Positions 25,970 through 36,733 of a DNA stretch of 56,619 nucleotides are shown one piece after another. Source of the stretch: DASRTE01 sp035656095. GTDB taxonomy: Bacteria; Actinomycetota; Actinomycetes; Jiangellales; Jiangellaceae. The translations under genes were made by a program, and so were the position numbers. The DNA is taken from the NCBI GenBank assembly GCA_035656095.1, contig DASRTE010000143.1, forward strand, positions 1 through 56,619. The letters are read 5' to 3'. Every line of letters begins with the position of its first letter. The stretch's first letter is position 1. The notes beneath the pieces are model-generated. The model saw only the letters and a program-made list of their open reading frames with translations. It searched no databases and was not told the origin of the DNA.

Positions 25970-27296
25970 GGTCTCACCGCGGAAGTACGCGGGATCCCGG
26001 CAGCCCGAGACCACCGAGCAGTGGGAACAGCAACTTGAAGACGAAGCTCGCCGTGTCGTTGAAGAGCTCGTTGCGGAAGTACCAGATGCACGCGACGCGG
26101 TCAGCCCGTAGAAAAGGCAAATCTTTATTCCGAGCGAGTTCTCGCTGGCGAACGTGAGCACCGCGTAGAACAGACCCACACCGATGCCGGCGGCGATCGT
26201 GGCGTAGGACGGCGTGAGGTAGCGGGGGTGCACCGTGGCGAAGCGCTGCGGGAACGCGCGGTAGGTGCCCATCGCCAGCATCGTGCTCGAACTCGGCAGG
26301 AAGGTGGTGATCAGGCTCGCCGCACTGGAAGCGATGACGGCGAGGAAGAGGAACAGGTCCAGTGGGCTGCCGAGGACTGGCTCGGCCAGCGCGCCGAACA
26401 CGTTGTCGGAGATCGTCTCGTTCCCCAGCCCGAGTCCCTCGGTGCCGACGCCGGCGTACATCTGCGTGGCGACGGCGACCAGCAGATACGTCAGCAGGAT
26501 CGACACCACGCAGAGCAGAGCCGCGCGGCCAGGGATCTTCTCCGACTCCTTGGACTCCTCGTTGACCGTCAGGCTCGTGTCCCATCCCCAGAAGGCGAAG
26601 ATCGACCCGGACAGGCCGGCCACGAATGCGGAGAGGGTCAAGCCGGACGGGCTGAACCAGTCGAGGCTGAAGCCGAGTCCGGTCTCGGAGTCGCCGGCGT
26701 TGACGAGTGCGACCAACGCGAAGATCAGCAGCAGGACCAGCTGGAAGCCCACGAGCACGAACTGGACCATCTCCGTGGTGGTGATGCCGCGGTACGCGAC
26801 CCAGGTGGCGACGGCGAGAAAGGCCAGGCAGGTCAGGACGTTGACCAGCTTGTTCTCCCACAGCGCCCCGAGATCGGGTTGTTCAGCAGATCGCCGAGGA
26901 ACTGGTAGAAGAACTGGACCGCAACGCCGGCCAGGTTCGACAGCACGATCACGGTGGCGAGAACGGCGGCCCACCCACCGAGCCACCCCACGTACGGCCC
27001 GAACGCCTTGGTCGTCCAGGTGAACGACGTACCGCAGTCGGGCGCCACCTTGTTCAGTTCGCGGTAGGCGTACGCCGCGAAGAACATCGGCAGGAACCCG
27101 GCGATGATGACGACCGGCATCGTCGTGCCCGCCTCGGCCACCAGGATTCCGATGGTCGCCGTCAGGGCGTACGCGGGCGCCACGGACGAGATCCCAACAC
27201 GGTGCCACCGATGAGACCGACCGCATTGTGCGACAGACCCTTGTCCCGCAGGTCCGCCTGCGGCAGATGATGCGGGTCGTGTGCCTCGATCGTCAT
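25950..27296 (-). pseudogene. APC-family amino acid permease, broken by three one-base deletions and an internal deletion
   Basis: The reading starts at ATG 27296 (MTIEAHDPHHLPQADLRDKG, NAVGLIGGTVLG), continues after a one-base loss near 27188 (VAPAYALTATIGILVAEAG), after a second near 26873 (LGALWENKLVNVLTCLAFL, FSLDWFSPSGLTLSAFVAG, WGWDTSLTVNEESKESEKIPGR) and after a third near 26098 (ACIWYFRNELFNDTASFVFK). The last membrane segments are missing: LLGGLGL is followed almost directly by the C-terminal DPAYFRGETLQRDTP. The protein should have had ~12 membrane helices and imported amino acids or amines. It cannot be made as a whole. Confidence 0.85.
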
Positions 27297-27386
27297 GGGA
27301 GACCTCGCATCCGGCCCCGGTTCACCGACGTTGCGCGGTTCAGGCCAGCGGCCCAGCCGACCGCTCGCCGACGTTTCGATCGGGCC

Positions 27387-27392
27387 TAGGCT
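27387..27392 (+). promoter_or_regulatory. -10 box for leaderless gene at 27399
   Basis: TAGGCT ends six bases before the GTG at 27399, and no Shine-Dalgarno sequence is present. The transcript should start at the GTG. Confidence 0.55.
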
Positions 27393-27398
27393 CGGGTC

Positions 27399-28178
27399 GT
27401 GGAATCACCCCTGGATGTCACGAGGGCCTGGGTGGAGTTCCCGGACCCCGCGAATGCCGATCAGGTGCTGCGCTGTGACCTGACCTGGCTCACCTCCCGG
27501 TGGACGTGCATCTTCGGTCGCGGATGCCAAGGCGTCTATGCAGATCGTCCCGACGACGGGTGCTGCACGCACGGCGCCCACTTCGCCGACCGCAAGGACG
27601 AGAAGCGGGTGCGGCGCTTCGTCGCCCGCCTCGGTCCCGGTGACTGGCAGCTACGCGAGGAGGGCCTCCGCGGCGGCATCATCGAGAAGGACGACGACGG
27701 CGAGCGCAAGACCCGGGTCGTCGACGGCGCGTGCATCTTCCTCAACCGTCCCGGCTTCACGGCGGGAGCCGGGTGTGCTCTGCACGCCTACGCACTCCGC
27801 ACCGGCCGGCATCCGCTGGAGACCAAGCCCGACGTCTGTTGGCAGTTGCCGATCCGCCGGGCCTACCGTGACGCCGAGCGGCCCGACGGGACGTCCTACC
27901 TGGAGATCACGATCGGGGAGTACGACCGCAGATCCTGGGGGTCGGGCGGACACGAGCTGGACTGGTACTGCAGCGGGTCGGCGGAGGCGCACGTGGGCGC
28001 CGAACCCGTGTACGTGTCCTGCGAGCCCGAGCTGCGGGCGCTGATGGGGAACGCGGCCTACGCCGAGCTCGCCCGGCACTGCGCGGCGCACCTGTCGGCG
28101 CAGTTGCCGCTCCTGGTCCACCCCGCGACCGCCCACGCGCAGCGTCATGCTGATGCGACTCCGCCCGCCTCGGTGTGA
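27399..28178 (+). CDS. Cys-rich protein of unknown function
   Basis: A 259-aa protein with an N-terminal cysteine cluster: TCIFGRGCQGVY, then DGCCTHGAHFADRKDEKRV. A paired CC-x-HG and further Cys in VVDGACIFLNRP and GAGCALHAY suggest metal binding, reminiscent of the zinc/iron-chelating YkgJ or DUF3109 proteins; this assignment is tentative. The C-terminal half is mixed alpha/beta without a motif I know. The stop overlaps the methyltransferase start (GTGTGA), so the two are translated together. The GTG start has a -10 box just upstream. Confidence 0.7.
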   Translation: MESPLDVTRAWVEFPDPANADQVLRCDLTWLTSRWTCIFGRGCQGVYADRPDDGCCTHGAHFADRKDEKRVRRFVARLGPGDWQLREEGLRGGIIEKDDDGERKTRVVDGACIFLNRPGFTAGAGCALHAYALRTGRHPLETKPDVCWQLPIRRAYRDAERPDGTSYLEITIGEYDRRSWGSGGHELDWYCSGSAEAHVGAEPVYVSCEPELRALMGNAAYAELARHCAAHLSAQLPLLVHPATAHAQRHADATPPASV

Positions 28179-28885
28179 GCCGCCGCGGTGGGGTGATCCC
28201 CAGCCCGAACATCTGGAACCACCCGGGCGTCTACGAGGCCGAGAACCGCGGCGTCGATCGCGCCGGCGTGATCGAGGCCGCGATGCGCGCGATTCACGAC
28301 TGGGCCGATCAGACCGTCGTCGACGTCGGCTGCGGCACCGGGTTCCACCTGCCCAGGTTCGCCTCCACCGCCGCGCGGGTCATCGGCGTCGAACCGCACG
28401 CAGCTACGGCGACCAGGGCCCGGGAGCGGGTACGAGCGCTGGAGCCCACGCCGCGGGACCGGATCGACGTCCTGCCGGGGACGGCACAGCTACTCCCCCT
28501 GCCGGCTGCGGCAGCGGACGTCGCCCACGCGCGCTGGGCGTACTTCTTCGGGCCGGGATGCGAGCCGGGCATCGCCGAGCTCGCGCGCGTGGTTCGCCGG
28601 GGCGGAACCGCGTTCGTGGTCGACAACGACGCCTCGTGTTCGACGTTCGGCGCATGGTTCCGGCGCGCGCTGCCTCGGTACGACCCCGCCGCGGTCGAGC
28701 GGTTCTGGGCCCGGCAGGGCTGGCACCGCCTCCCGCTGGACATCACCCTGGAACAGCCCGACCGGGCGGCTTTCGAGGCGGTCGTGCGGATCGAGTTCGC
28801 CCCGGAGATCGCCGATGCCGTCCTCGCCGACCACAGCGGTACCAGCGTCGACTACGCGGTCAACCTGTTCTGGCACCGCTTCTGA
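28175..28885 (+). CDS. Class I SAM-dependent methyltransferase
   Basis: A 236-aa protein. Motif I is TVVDVGCGTGFHLPRFA, the acidic end of beta2 is VIGVEPHA, and motif III-like ADVAHARWAYFFGPG follows. The N-terminal IWNHPGVYEAENRGVDRAG resembles UbiE/Methyltransf_11 proteins. The substrate is unknown. It is coupled to the Cys-rich gene by a four-base GTGA overlap and precedes radA by 60 bases. Confidence 0.87.
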   Translation: MSRRGGVIPSPNIWNHPGVYEAENRGVDRAGVIEAAMRAIHDWADQTVVDVGCGTGFHLPRFASTAARVIGVEPHAATATRARERVRALEPTPRDRIDVLPGTAQLLPLPAAAADVAHARWAYFFGPGCEPGIAELARVVRRGGTAFVVDNDASCSTFGAWFRRALPRYDPAAVERFWARQGWHRLPLDITLEQPDRAAFEAVVRIEFAPEIADAVLADHSGTSVDYAVNLFWHRF

Positions 28886-28932
28886 GCAGCACACGGACGC
28901 AGCGGCCCCGGGAGGGTGTCGGTCGGTACCCC

Positions 28933-28938
28933 TACGGT
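28933..28938 (+). promoter_or_regulatory. -10 box for leaderless radA
   Basis: TACGGT ends seven bases before ATG 28946, and no Shine-Dalgarno sequence is seen. This gives radA its own start within the gene run. Confidence 0.5.
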
Positions 28939-28945
28939 GGCCGCC

Positions 28946-30316
28946 ATGGCGAAGACGGCCCTGACCTACCGGTGCGGTGAGTGCGGCTGGTCCACGTCCA
29001 AGTGGGTCGGGCGCTGCGGCGAGTGCCAGGCCTGGGGCAGCCTCGACGAGGTCGGCGCCGCTCGCGCCACCGCGCTCGCACCGGCGCCGGTGACGCAGCC
29101 GGCTCGCCCGATCGGCGCCATCGGGCTGGAGGCGGCGCGGTCCCGGCCCACCGGGGTCGACGAGCTCGACCGGGCCCTTGGTGGCGGGCTCGTGCAGGGT
29201 GCCGTCGTCCTGCTGGCCGGCGAGCCGGGCGTCGGCAAGTCGACCCTGCTCCTCGAGGTCGCCGCGTGCTGGGCCTCGACGGCCGGCCTCGCACTCTACG
29301 TCACCGGCGAGGAGTCGGCGGCCCAGGTGCGCCTGCGCGCCGAGCGGACGGCGGCGTTGGCCGACGGCCTGTTCCTCGCGGCGGAGACCGACCTCGCGGC
29401 CATCCTGGGCCAGGTCGAGCAGGTCAAGCCCTCACTGCTGGTCGTCGACTCGGTTCAGACGGTGTCGCGGGCGGACACCGACGGCGCACCCGGCGGCGTG
29501 ACCCAGGTGCGCGAGGTCGCCGCGGCGCTCATCCGCGTGGCGAAGAATCGCGGCATCGCCACGATCCTGGTCGGGCATGTGACCAAGGACGGCTCGATCG
29601 CCGGGCCAAGGGTCCTCGAGCACCTCGTCGACGTCGTGCTCCAGTTCGAGGGCGAGCGCCATTCACGACTGCGCTTGGTGCGCACAGTCAAGAACCGCTA
29701 CGGCGCGGCCGACGAGGTCGGCTGCTTCGACCTGTCCGACACCGGCATCACCTCGATGCCCGATCCCACCGGCCTGTTCCTGTCCCGCCATGCCGACGCG
29801 GTTCCCGGCACCTGCATCACAGTCACGCTCGAGGGCCGCCGACCGTTGCTGGCGGAGGTCCAGGCGCTGGTCGCGCCGTCCTCGCTGGGTACGCCGCGTC
29901 GCGCCACCAGCGGCCTCGACGCCTCCCGGGTGGCCATGGTGCTGGCGGTGCTCGATCGCCGCGGCGGCGTCTCCCTGAGCGGCCAGGACGTCTATGCCGC
30001 GACGGTTGGCGGTGCACGCCTGGCCGAGCCCGCCGGCGATCTCGCGCTGATGGTCGCCGTCGCCAGCGGTGCCCGCGACCTGCCGCTGCCCCCGGGTCTG
30101 GTGGCCATCGGCGAGGTCGGTCTTGCCGGCGAGATCCGACGGGTCACCGGCATCCAGAGACGCCTGGCCGAGGCCGAGCGAATGGGGTTCACCCGCGCGC
30201 TCGTTCCGCCCGAGCCGGGCCCGGTTCCGGCCGGCATCCGGGTGGTCGAGGTCGGCGACGTCGCTGCCGCGCTCGACGCCGCCAGGCGTCCGGCACCGGT
30301 CGTCTCTCTGCGCTGA
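28946..30316 (+). CDS. radA: DNA repair protein RadA
   Basis: A 456-aa branch-migration ATPase. Residues ~8-28 form a Cys4 zinc finger (YRCGECGWSTSKWVGRCGEC). The RecA-like core has Walker A GEPGVGKST, Walker B LLVVDSVQT and the RadA-specific KNRYG in VKNRYGAADEVG. The C-terminus is a Lon-protease-like domain (MVAVASGARDLPLPPGLVAIGEVGLAGEIRRV). RadA helps process recombination intermediates. It lies upstream of disA, a conserved pairing: in Bacillus, RadA is reported to modulate DisA activity. Confidence 0.97.
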   Translation: MAKTALTYRCGECGWSTSKWVGRCGECQAWGSLDEVGAARATALAPAPVTQPARPIGAIGLEAARSRPTGVDELDRALGGGLVQGAVVLLAGEPGVGKSTLLLEVAACWASTAGLALYVTGEESAAQVRLRAERTAALADGLFLAAETDLAAILGQVEQVKPSLLVVDSVQTVSRADTDGAPGGVTQVREVAAALIRVAKNRGIATILVGHVTKDGSIAGPRVLEHLVDVVLQFEGERHSRLRLVRTVKNRYGAADEVGCFDLSDTGITSMPDPTGLFLSRHADAVPGTCITVTLEGRRPLLAEVQALVAPSSLGTPRRATSGLDASRVAMVLAVLDRRGGVSLSGQDVYAATVGGARLAEPAGDLALMVAVASGARDLPLPPGLVAIGEVGLAGEIRRVTGIQRRLAEAERMGFTRALVPPEPGPVPAGIRVVEVGDVAAALDAARRPAPVVSLR

Positions 30317-30383
30317 CCGGATGTCCGAGCCACGGACCGGCGACGCGGCCGACGCTGGCTGTCGACGCCGCCTCAGGGCGCCG

Positions 30384-30389
30384 TACACT
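30384..30389 (+). promoter_or_regulatory. Possible -10 box upstream of disA
   Basis: TACACT lies about 36 bases before GTG 30426. It could give disA its own short-leader transcript inside the radA-disA run; a GGGGG stretch before the GTG may act as ribosome-binding site. Confidence 0.4.
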
Positions 30390-30425
30390 GTCGCCCGACG
30401 TCGACGACGGTGACGCGGGGGTCAC

Positions 30426-31520
30426 GTGCCAGCAAGCGATCGAGGCGAAGTCGAGACCAAGTTGCGCCTGGCGTTGGCCGCCGTGGCGCCAGGTACCGCC
30501 CTGCGCGAGGGGCTCGAACGGATCCTGCGCGGGCGCACCGGCGCCCTCGTCGTTCTCGGCTTCGACCAGACCATCGACGCCATCTGTACCGGCGGATTCA
30601 CACTGGATGTCGATTTCTCCGCCACGGGGCTGCGAGAACTGGCGAAGATGGACGGCGCCATCGTCGTCGACAGCGAGTGCACCAAGATCCTTCGGGCGGC
30701 CACCCAGCTGGTACCAGATCCCTCGATCCTCACCACCGAGTCCGGAACCCGGCACCGCACGGCGGAGCGGGTGGCGAAGCAGACCGGCATCCCGGTCATC
30801 TCGGTCAGCCAGTCCATGCGTATCGTCGCGATCTACGTCGACGACATCCGCTACGTACTCGAGGATGCGGGCCAGATCCTCTCCCGCGCCAACCAGGCGC
30901 TTGCCACGCTCGAGCGCTACAAGCTGCGACTCGACGAGGTCTCGGGCACACTGTCCGCGCTCGAGATCGAGGACCTCGTCACTGTGCGCGATGTTGCAGC
31001 GGTCGCACAACGCCTCGAGATGGTTCGCCGGATCGCCAGTGAGATCGAGGGCTACGTGGTCGAGCTCGGCACCGACGGCCGGCTGCTGAGCCTCCAGCTC
31101 GACGAGCTCGTGGCCGGGGTCGACGTCGACCGAGAGCTGGTGGCCCGCGACTACCTGCCGACCCAGTCGGGTCGGCGTCCGCGCACAGTCGCGGGAGTCG
31201 TCGCCGAGCTCGATGGGCTGTCGGCCATCGACCTGCTCGACCTGGGGGCCGTAGCCCGGGCGCTCGGCTTCGCCGGGGGAGGCGAACAGCTCGACGCCGC
31301 CGTGAGTCCGCGCGGATATCGCCTGCTGGCCCGCGTGCCGCGCCTGCCGAGCGCGGTGATCGAGCGGCTGGTCGATCATTTCGGCGGCTTGCAGAAGCTG
31401 CTGGCAGCCAGCATCGACGATCTCCAGACCGTCGACGGCGTGGGCGAGTCGCGGGCCCGCAGCGTGCGCGAGGGGCTGTCCCGGCTGGCCGAGTCGAGCA
31501 TCCTCGAGCGCTACGTCTGA
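30426..31520 (+). CDS. disA: DNA integrity scanning diadenylate cyclase DisA
   Basis: A 364-aa protein. The N-terminal DAC domain (about 10-145) carries the active-site DGA motif (D76-G77-A78) and RHR motif (R109-H110-R111). A helical linker and a C-terminal helix-hairpin-helix DNA-binding domain (LQTVDGVGESRARSV) follow. It makes cyclic di-AMP from two ATP and scans DNA for branched structures, stopping synthesis when it finds them. All key residues are intact and the length is usual. Confidence 0.97.
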   Translation: MPASDRGEVETKLRLALAAVAPGTALREGLERILRGRTGALVVLGFDQTIDAICTGGFTLDVDFSATGLRELAKMDGAIVVDSECTKILRAATQLVPDPSILTTESGTRHRTAERVAKQTGIPVISVSQSMRIVAIYVDDIRYVLEDAGQILSRANQALATLERYKLRLDEVSGTLSALEIEDLVTVRDVAAVAQRLEMVRRIASEIEGYVVELGTDGRLLSLQLDELVAGVDVDRELVARDYLPTQSGRRPRTVAGVVAELDGLSAIDLLDLGAVARALGFAGGGEQLDAAVSPRGYRLLARVPRLPSAVIERLVDHFGGLQKLLAASIDDLQTVDGVGESRARSVREGLSRLAESSILERYV

Positions 31521-31536
31521 CCCGGACCACGCCTCC

Positions 31537-32403
31537 GTGCACGACACCGTCATCGCGTGGTACCGGGACCATGCGCGCGACCTGCCGTGGCGCTCACCCG
31601 ACCGCCGACCATGGGGCGTGCTGGTGAGCGAGGTCATGCTCCAACAGACACCGGTCACCCGGGTCGAGCCGGTCTGGCGCGCATGGCTGACCCGGTGGCC
31701 GGAGCCGGCCGACCTGGCGGCCGAAGAGCCGGGCGAGGCCATCCGTGGCTGGGGACGGCTCGGATACCCCAGGCGTGCTCTCCGGCTGCACGCGGCGGCG
31801 AACGCGATCGTCGAACGGCACGGTGGCGCGGTGCCGACCTCGTATCACGAGCTCCTGGCCCTCCCGGGTGTCGGCGACTACACGGCGGCGGCGACGGCGG
31901 TGTTCGCGTTCGGGCATCGTCACGCGGTGCTCGACACCAACGTTCGGCGCTTCCTCGCGCGCGCCGTCGCCGGCGTGGCCCGGCCGTCGCCGACGACGAC
32001 GGCAGCCGAACGCCGCCGAGCCGAGTCGCTGATGCCCGAAGACGCGGCAACGGCGGCGGCCTGGGCGGTCGCTGTCATGGAGTTGGGCGCGCTGGTCTGC
32101 ACCGCCCGGTCGCCGCGCTGCGACGCGTGCCCACTGGCCACCGCGTGCACCTGGCGGCTCGCCGGTGCCCCGGCCGCCGTGGGCCCGACCCGCCGTGGAC
32201 AACCATGGTCGGGCACCGACCGGCAGGCCAGAGGGCGGCTGATGGCCGTCATGCGCGGCGACGAGCGGACCGTCGAGAAGGCCCGGTTGGACGACGCCTG
32301 GCCCCAGGACCCGGTTCAGCGTGAGCGGGCGCTCGCGGCTCTGGTGGCCGATGGCCTGGTCGAGCCGCTCGCGGGCGGACGATACCGGCTCCCGGTCGGC
32401 TGA
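31537..32403 (+). CDS. mutY: A/G-specific adenine DNA glycosylase
   Basis: A 288-aa base-excision repair enzyme that removes adenine opposite 8-oxoguanine. VSEVMLQQTPVTRVEPVW has the catalytic Glu, LLALPGVGDYTAAATAVFAFGHRHAVLDTNVRRF holds the helix-hairpin-helix and catalytic Asp, and CTARSPRCDACPLATAC binds the 4Fe-4S cluster. The C-terminal domain is short, as is usual in actinobacteria. It starts at GTG 31537, 16 bases after disA. Confidence 0.95.
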   Translation: MHDTVIAWYRDHARDLPWRSPDRRPWGVLVSEVMLQQTPVTRVEPVWRAWLTRWPEPADLAAEEPGEAIRGWGRLGYPRRALRLHAAANAIVERHGGAVPTSYHELLALPGVGDYTAAATAVFAFGHRHAVLDTNVRRFLARAVAGVARPSPTTTAAERRRAESLMPEDAATAAAWAVAVMELGALVCTARSPRCDACPLATACTWRLAGAPAAVGPTRRGQPWSGTDRQARGRLMAVMRGDERTVEKARLDDAWPQDPVQRERALAALVADGLVEPLAGGRYRLPVG

Positions 32404-32413
32404 TCCGCGACGC

Positions 32414-32785
32414 TCACGCTCCCGATTGTCGACGCGAGGAGCTCACCCGTTCGAGGGCCGCGAGGTAGTCGTCCTGGGGATCCATCGCAGCGGCGATGCG
32501 GTAGCAGGCCGCTGCCTCGTCGCGGCGACGTTGGCGTTCGAGCGTCCGGCCGAGTGCGAAGCGGGCGTACGCGTCGCTGGGGTCGCTTTCCACGAGACGT
32601 CCGAACGCCTCCTCGGCCCGCCCGAGCTGCGCCGAGCGGAAGTACGCCCGGCCGGCCAGCTCGAGCACAGACTTCGGAGTCGAGTCGTCGGCAAGCAACG
32701 GTTCCAGCTCGCGCGCAGCTCCGATCGGATCTCCCGCGTCGTAGAGCACGGCCGCTGCGCGGTAGGCCGCCAGGTCGTCGGACAT
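32414..32785 (-). CDS. Tetratricopeptide repeat protein
   Basis: A 123-aa helical protein with about three TPR units: AVLYDAGDPIGAARELEPLL, RAYFRSAQLGRAEEAFGRLVESDP and RFALGRTLERQRRRDEAAACYRIAAAMDP. It probably mediates protein-protein contacts. It is convergent with mutY (10 bases between stops). ATG 32785 starts a compact protein; the upstream extension is Arg/Pro-rich and rejected. Confidence 0.88.
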   Translation of the reverse strand: MSDDLAAYRAAAVLYDAGDPIGAARELEPLLADDSTPKSVLELAGRAYFRSAQLGRAEEAFGRLVESDPSDAYARFALGRTLERQRRRDEAAACYRIAAAMDPQDDYLAALERVSSSRRQSGA

Positions 32786-32874
32786 ACGCCATTGCCTCCT
32801 GATGCGCTCAGCCGCTGCACGTCCACCCGGCGTCCGCGGCGACCGCGACGACAAGGGCCGAGCGCGGCTCATGC

Positions 32875-32910
32875 CGAGGGGCCCGCACCGGTATGAGTGC
32901 AGGCCCCTCG
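32875..32910 (-). terminator. Hairpin terminator behind clpC
   Basis: CGAGGGGCC at 32875 pairs with GGCCCCTCG ending at 32910, with further pairs inward (GCAC against GTGC, one mismatch). It lies 19 bases past the clpC stop. No strong U-run is visible. Confidence 0.65.
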
Positions 32911-32928
32911 ATCGTCAACGCCGGCGGT

Positions 32929-35472
<2,544 letters not shown>

Positions 35473-35837
35473 CAGCGGCGCTCCTCACCGAGCGGTCTGG
35501 GTGTGCCGGGGCTCTCCCGGTCCGCCCGTACCCGCATGCTAACCCTCACCCGGCGCCCGTCTGCGGTCGTCATACGACGGTAGCCGGGACCGGCCATGAC
35601 TGCACAACACCCGTCCTACCCGACGTCGTTCCTCCCTACCGCCGGCTTCCGCCACGGGCGAACGCGATTGGCGCTCGGCCGAGGTGGGAGGTGACCGGGC
35701 GCACCGGCGGGGCGCGGCGTGAGGCGGGAGGTGATCGGGAGTACTCACGTCACCCTCGTTCCCGCTCCGACCAGGCGGGCCAGACGCGTTCGGCGTCGCG
35801 TACACGCGCGAGCCGAGGTTCGAGGTCGGGGCCGAGG
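35473..35837. promoter_or_regulatory. clpC upstream region, no gene seen
   Basis: This 365-base gap holds no convincing gene. On the minus strand TAGCAT (35541-35536) and TACCGT (35582-35577) are possible -10 boxes for clpC. An inexact CGC-N5-GCG element at 35663-35673 resembles a ClgR box. The imperfect direct repeat GGGAGGTGAYCGGG occurs near 35686 and 35724, meaning unknown. Confidence 0.45.
35663..35673 (-). promoter_or_regulatory. Possible ClgR box upstream of clpC
   Basis: On the minus strand the sequence reads CGC-CAATC-GCG followed by TTC. This agrees partly with the CGC-YNANR-GCG type of motif described for ClgR. The last base of the gap does not fit, and the distance to the nearest -10 candidate is about 80 bases. 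Confidence 0.3.
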
Positions 35838-36209
35838 TCAGGTGTCGTTCGTGCGGCGCACGATGACGTCAGCGGTGTTGCCGGCGCCACGGGTGAGCAC
35901 GGGCGTGTGAGTGTCGCTGACCCAGGTACCGACGGCCGAGCGAAGCCTGGCCCACACCGCGATGTCGGCGCGCTCGTCGACATCGGCGGCATCGACCGCG
36001 AGCTCGAACGGCACCGGCACCTGCCCCGACACCGCGATCGCATTCTGCGCGAGGATCACCGCCGGACCGTCGGCCCGGGAGACGTCGGCGACCCGGACCG
36101 TCACCACCGCACCCGGAGGCAGTGCGATGCGTTCGCGAAGGCTCACCGTGCCACTGACGACACGCAGCGTGGGGCCCGCCGTCGGGGCGGAAGCGGAAGG
36201 ATCGTCCAC
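35838..36209 (-). CDS. YbaY-like (type III secretion lipoprotein chaperone-fold) protein
   Basis: A 123-aa all-beta protein. LRVVSGTVSLRERIALPPGAVVTVRVADVSRADGPAVILAQ, VPVPFELAVDAADVDERADIAVWARL and WVSDTHTPVLTRG match the YbaY/YscW-like fold. No lipobox or signal peptide is visible, so this one may be cytosolic. The function of the family is poorly known. It is divergent from the gene at 36347, with a long palindrome between them. Confidence 0.75.
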   Translation of the reverse strand: MDDPSASAPTAGPTLRVVSGTVSLRERIALPPGAVVTVRVADVSRADGPAVILAQNAIAVSGQVPVPFELAVDAADVDERADIAVWARLRSAVGTWVSDTHTPVLTRGAGNTADVIVRRTNDT

Positions 36210-36245
36210 GCGCGCAGCCTAGCCGTGGGGCCGTCCTGGCGTGGT

Positions 36246-36309
36246 GTGAAGATCGTCGTGACGATGTGACAGCGTGGCATGCTGCTCACACCTTCACGAC
36301 GATCTTCAC
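36246..36309. repeat. Nested palindrome in a divergent intergenic region
   Basis: Perfect 15-base arms GTGAAGATCGTCGTG (36246-36260) and CACGACGATCTTCAC (36295-36309) enclose an inner imperfect stem (GTGACAGC against GCTGCTCAC). Unlike most other palindromes here, it lies between two divergent starts, so it is not a simple terminator for either gene. Confidence 0.7.
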
Positions 36310-36332
36310 GGCCGACGACTCGCCGCCGCGCC

Positions 36333-36337
36333 GGAGG
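36333..36337 (+). promoter_or_regulatory. Ribosome-binding site that fixes a TTG start
   Basis: GGAGG lies nine bases before TTG 36347. The frame has a TGA at 36338-36340, so no earlier in-frame start is possible. Confidence 0.75.
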
Positions 36338-36346
36338 TGATGTCCG

Positions 36347-36724
36347 TTGCCCCTTCCGCCAAGCGTGCGGGAGCGTTGCCAGGAGCTGCTCGAGCCCGGT
36401 GAGCAGATCCGCTACCTGTTCCCCGCGACCTCAGCCGTGATGTCGATCGGGATCGCAGCCGCCCCCTTCTTCGTCGCGGTCACCGACCGTGCGATCGTCC
36501 TCGTCACCGGCAAGTTCCTGCGCCGAAACCGTCCGGACCAGGTCTGGGGGCGCTTCCCCCGCACCACACGCCTGGGGCCACTCGAGTCGTCGCTCGGACC
36601 TGCGTTCGAACTCGGCGGCATGATCTTCGAGGTCGACGAGGAGTACGCCGCGGAGGTCGCCGCCGCCGACGCCGAGCTCGAGGGACCGGCCGGCATGCCC
36701 GACGACCCGTTCCCTCAGCTGTGA
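36347..36724 (+). CDS. Short PH-like protein of unknown function, TTG start
   Basis: A 125-aa protein. The N-terminal half (SVRERCQELLEPGEQIRYLFPAT, FFVAVTDRAIVLVTGKFL) resembles the bacterial PH-like domains that begin with LxPGE and VTDxRIV patterns. The C-terminus is acidic. Start choice is set by the GGAGG at 36333-36337 and the stop codon immediately upstream. The downstream SDR gene follows after nine bases. Confidence 0.75.
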   Translation: MPLPPSVRERCQELLEPGEQIRYLFPATSAVMSIGIAAAPFFVAVTDRAIVLVTGKFLRRNRPDQVWGRFPRTTRLGPLESSLGPAFELGGMIFEVDEEYAAEVAAADAELEGPAGMPDDPFPQL

Positions 36725-36733
36725 GGTAGCACC

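Noticed and set aside
25274..27226. A single 650-codon permease-stress protein fusion
   Set aside because: The frame stays open but large parts of it are out-of-frame translation (Ser/Arg/Cys-rich). The real permease and USP sequences switch frames, so it is a pseudogene locus rather than a fusion protein.
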